NCBI GenBank assembly: GCA_023079485.1
Contig: CM041089.1
Span: forward strand, 15,347,660-15,411,659
Direction: 5' to 3'
Source of the DNA: Archilochus colubris
Lineage: Eukaryota; Chordata; Aves; Apodiformes; Trochilidae
DNA length: 64,000 bases
Shown here: positions 60,259 to 64,000 of the stretch, in pieces
How the letters are laid out: each line of letters starts with the position of its first letter
Numbering within the stretch: the first letter of the stretch is position 1
Notes under the pieces: model-generated
Seen by the model: the letters and a program-made list of their open reading frames with translations, nothing else
Database searches by the model: none
What the model was told of the DNA's origin: nothing
Made by a program: the position numbers and the translations under genes

Positions 60259-61183
60259 TTGGAAACAATTCTGTATGGGAGCAGTGACAGAAGCCCAGGG
60301 TGAAACTGCTCCCTGCTAAAGATACATCTGAACATCTGTACATCTGAAGTGGGCCTGGGGTATACACAAAGTCTTTGCTTTACTCACAAACTGGAGAGGA
60401 TGCCTTGTTCAGTGCAGTCTTGAGAAATGAAGGGGAAAAAAGGAAGATTCTTAATCCCTGGACTATTGATTCAAGCAATACAACTGCAACAGTGTGACAG
60501 AACGAAGCCTGTGCTCCCTCTTTCTGTTATAAAAACCACTCCCTCCCAGTTAAACCCAGTTAAACTTGAGGCTGTTGCTGCAGTAGTGTCAGGCTAAAGA
60601 AAGATTGGCCATCCCCCTGAGCTGGCTGGGGGCTGAGCTGAATTTCCAGGTAGAATTATTGAGACTCATGGACAATCCTTGCCTAGCTTCCTGGTGAGTC
60701 TGGGTAGAAAATAGTGCAAGATCAAAGCCCAGCAATAGCACAGCTTGGGAAACAGCCTTTGAGAGAAGCTTTTCATGTATCAGATGAATCTATGTGGAGA
60801 TACAAGACTAGAATTTACTCCTGACAATGAATTGTTATACTGTGAGTGACTGACTTAGAAAAGACTGGGGGGAAAATCTGAGTCTTCTGCAGCAAGAAGA
60901 AATGATGAGATAAATGTCACCTCAAAGAAACCATGCTAGAACTACTCAGCACTATGATTTAGCACAGTCTCCTAGAGACTGGGAAAAATCTGTGGGCTAA
61001 TACTTACTGCAGACTGCACCAAGAAAGAGACAAATGAGACATCACAGCTGTGAAATCCTGCAAGCATCATCCATGCCTGATACTCAGTGATACCTGTGAC
61101 TTGGAAGCAAAACTCCAACAGAGAAACCACACACACAGCAGAAAAAGACAGCTGGTCAGTCCTGGGTTTAAAGGGGTTTTAAG
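60259..61183. other. Spacer between inverted CR1 copies
   Basis: About 0.9 kb with no recognised feature. Confidence 0.5.
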
Positions 61184-61600
61184 ATCACAAAATCATGGAA
61201 TGGGTTGGGTTGGAAGGGACCTTAAAGCTCATCCAGTCCCAACCCCCTGCATGGGCAGGGACACCTCCCACAGCCCAGGGTGCTCCAAGCCCCATCCAAC
61301 CTGGGCTGAGATACTGCCAGGGATGGGGCAGCCACAGCTTCCCTGGGCAACCTGGGACAGGGGCTCAGCACCCTCAAATTAAAGAATTTCTTCCTAATGT
61401 CTAATCTGTATCTCCCCTCTTCAAATTTTAACCCATTCCCCTTGTCCTCTCCCTACCCCCCCATGTCCAAATCCCTCCCTCAGCTTTCTTGGAGCCCCTT
61501 CAGATATAGGGAGGTTCTCTGAGCTCACCTGGGAGCCTCCTTTTCTCCAGGCTGAACAACCCCAATCCCTCAGCCTGGCTTCCTAGGGAGGTGCTCAGCC
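61184..61600 (-). mobile_element. CR1 LINE, 3' fragment (copy g)
   Basis: Minus-orientation CR1. Its complement begins GGCTGAGCACCTCCCTAGGA and ends in the GACCTTAAAGCTCATCCAGT-containing 3' UTR and an eroded CATGATTTTGTGATC tail. Same subfamily as copy f. Confidence 0.93.
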
Positions 61601-63130
61601 CAGGACATGGTTGGTTTCTGGGCTCCAAGCACACACTGATGGTTCATGTTAAGCTTGCACCATCACCCCCAGGTCCTTACCGCAAGGCAAGATGGACCCT
61701 GAACAGGAGAAATCTTCTGCAGTAATCAATTAACAACACAAAAACCTGAATTAATTAATCAACCCTCAGTTAATTAATCAATAAAATCTTCCTCTATTTG
61801 TTTTCAATTCCCAAATTTTTGGCATTAGGATTGGATTGAATTCTACTGAACAGAGTGCTCAAGGCCTCGTTGGTGCAAGCCATTTCAAACACTGCAGATG
61901 ACTCTGGGTGGGCAGTGCAAAATCATCAGTCCTGGAGGATTATCTGATTCAGGACAGGATCTTTCTCAACATGGATTTCCTTTTTGAATGAAGCAAGAAC
62001 AACCAGCAGCACCTTGCCAGGCTGAAGCTCCACTGAAGCTAGAGAGAGAAAAGATTCCTGTTGACTGGAATTATTTCTGCAACCAGTTGTATTTGATCAG
62101 TTCTGAACTGAAAATAGAAACCTGCAGAGAGGAGATGCTCTGGAATCAAAGAGGAGGATATAATGAGAGCTTGGAAGTGGAAGGAGGTCTGTGTTCCACA
62201 GCTTAAAAATACAGACAACTGCTGATTTCTTGTTTCTATTTTTAAAACCCTAAACCATACACACACAAAATAAAAGATGTAATTCAAAGACTGGTCATTT
62301 CCACTGAGTCAGCCTCCTGTAGAGATACCATAGGAATGAACAGCAGTCATATCTATACACGAGATGCAGTAGTTGGTGACATGAAGCCTTCACCTGATGG
62401 ATGGTGAGCTGCCTGGATTTAAGACTTTGCTGGGGGATGGAGGAAAGCTGGGGGGCAGGGAGACAGGGATGAGATATAGATGAGAACTCTGAGTCTATAT
62501 GAGCAAGGAGTGTTATTTTCTACAACTTCCTGCTTGGTTTAATCTGAGCTGAAGCACACTGCCCTCTACACAGAGTGTCCCATTTGTTCCTGTGAGTGTT
62601 GGCTTGAGCCCTCAAAAAATGTTATTTTTGATTTTTTGTGCTTTTTTTTCTGGAAGGCATAGCTGATGATATGGTCAGTGTAGAGCCTGGTTTACCTAGA
62701 AATGACACTGATTCCTTCATGAAGTGTCCCCACCTGTGCCTATGGTTTGTGAAGTCCCCTGGCTCCTTCCTCTCTGCTGAGCTTGCCAGTGTGGATTGGC
62801 AAAGGTCTTGTATGGTAGGAGTTCTGGTGATGCAGAAATCTCCAGGCTGGCAGCCACAGTGATTTTCCTAGCAGTAATTTGCTGGCATTTATGTACAGGA
62901 GGTTTTGTTAGCTGTCAACTTGGGCTGAATGTCAGTCTTTCCCTTGGAGCCTGATGCTCACAACGCTTCCCTCTGAGGGAGGCTTTTGCCTTTGTCTTCA
63001 TACAGCAGTAATTTTGGTCTTTGGAAGCTGAAAGCCTGAGTTTTTGTTAACAAGCTCTTGCAATTTTTAGGCCCCATGGGATTTTCATTTTCAAACTCTA
63101 CAGCAAATTTTGGACATTTTGCAGCTTGCA
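61601..63130. other. Unassigned sequence
   Basis: No gene or repeat recognised beyond short AT-rich blocks near 61740-61800. Confidence 0.5.
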
Positions 63131-63338
63131 TGTAGAGAAACAAGATAAACCAGGTGCCTCGAGTTGCCAAAGAGTGGGTGTGAGTCCACCTGTGCCTGGT
63201 TAGGGCAGGCCCCCTATTACCAGGGGGCCAATAAAGGTGGGACACACACCCACAGAGAGAAGCTCACTCTGGTGTGAGGCAATGGAAAGGTCACCAGCTC
63301 GTGGAGCCTCAGGAGCAAGAAAGGCTCTTCCTGCTACA
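63131..63338 (+). mobile_element. 208-bp solo LTR-like element with 6-bp target-site duplication
   Basis: Ends TGTAG...CTACA, flanked by CTTGCA at 63125-63130 and 63339-63344. The first half is clearly related to the arms of the palindrome at 30592-31154: both share AACAAG, CCAGGTGCC, CCACCTGTGCCTG and GGGGCCAATAAA in the same order. The CCAAT/AATAAA block plus TG...CA ends and a 6-bp duplication fit a solo LTR of an alpharetrovirus/ERVK-like element. No internal retroviral coding region is present. Confidence 0.8.
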
Positions 63339-63344
63339 CTTGCA

Positions 63345-64000
63345 CACTGCTGGTTTCTTTATGGGATTATCATCTATGTCACCTTCCTGGCAGAAGACAG
63401 ATTTGCAGGAGTGGAAACCACATGAGCACCTAAGGGACATTTTGCACTTTGTGTCATTTCTAAATTCACTGATGTGCAACAGATTTATCTGTGTTGTTCA
63501 AGGCCTCTCTGTTCCAGATGAGTTTGTCCTGAAATCTCAGCCCATCCCATGTGTTCTTCTGGAGGAGATTATTCTTATTATTTTCAAAAGAATCTTACTT
63601 CTTTGTCAGCTAATGCTGATATTCCTCTCTTCACCATCAATGAACAATTGCTAACTCCACCTGGTTCTTGCAGAAATTTCAAAGCAGTGTTGAGCAGCAT
63701 GATTCAGGCCTGCACACATGGTGGAACTAGAATAGAATTAAAGACATTTGTGTTTATCCAGTTAAACTGCTGTTTTATTTTTATTTCCCTTTTATTGCTT
63801 TTTATGTACTGGCTACACATTGTTTCTCTCCCTGCTGTGCAGCTGTTCTTCTTATCAAAACTCAAGTTGCTGAACATTCTCTTCTGTCAAGTCTTTCACT
63901 AAATTCTGGTTCCTTCTTCTGTAAGGACCTGAACTGAACCTTGGTTCCCACCTTTGTGAGTGAGTAAAACTGATGCAAAGCTCTACTCAAATCAAACTGC
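63345..64000. other. Unassigned sequence at the right edge
   Basis: AT-rich, with no recognised coding exon or repeat. Confidence 0.5.

Noticed and set aside
54831..64000. LRRC56 coding exons expected from mammalian synteny
   Set aside because: No leucine-rich-repeat pattern or other matching exon was found in any frame, so no gene is called.

Overview
This is a 64-kb stretch of vertebrate nuclear DNA, almost certainly from a bird. It has intron-split genes, very few coding bases, one strong CpG island, and at least nine CR1 LINE fragments ending in the ATTCTATGA-type tail typical of avian genomes. A finer placement (for example passerine) cannot be made from the sequence alone.

The centre is a complete HRAS coding sequence on the minus strand. 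Four coding exons (20799-20909, 15226-15404, 13157-13316, 12411-12530) join to exactly 189 codons, with consensus splice sites and conserved exon phases. The protein has wild-type G12, G13 and Q61, the H-Ras form of the switch and alpha-3 region, and a CaaX end (CVIS) preceded by the two palmitoylation cysteines. An acceptor upstream of the ATG (exon start 20952) shows that at least one untranslated exon lies further right. The only obvious promoter there is a CpG island at about 53.36-54.83 kb, with a good minus-strand donor at 53744/53743. If that is exon 1, the first intron is about 33 kb.

At the left edge a plus-strand gene enters with its last two coding exons (468-620 and 830-2076). They encode the end of a Rab-GAP TBC domain and a proline/serine-rich tail, most like the USP6NL/RN-tre family. 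It is tail-to-tail with HRAS. The 3-12 kb interval holds their 3' ends and one CR1 copy. To the right of the CpG island (55-64 kb) no coding exons are recognisable. By mammalian synteny a divergent gene such as LRRC56 could start there, but this is inference.

The repeat landscape is the most unusual part. (1) A 563-bp, roughly 92% identical palindrome at 30592-31154 has TGTAG...CTACA ends, a perfect 6-bp target duplication (AGATTT), CCAAT/AATAAA motifs in both arms and a tRNA-like loop. (2) A 208-bp relative at 63131-63338 has the same ends and its own perfect 6-bp duplication (CTTGCA). Together they define a small LTR-like family, one member of which has become a head-to-head foldback. (3) A 3.1-kb CR1 at 43.07-46.17 kb keeps remnants of the ORF1 esterase, endonuclease and reverse transcriptase in order. 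(4) Several CR1 copies lie in opposite orientations, and one pair (59.8/61.2 kb) forms a long inverted repeat.
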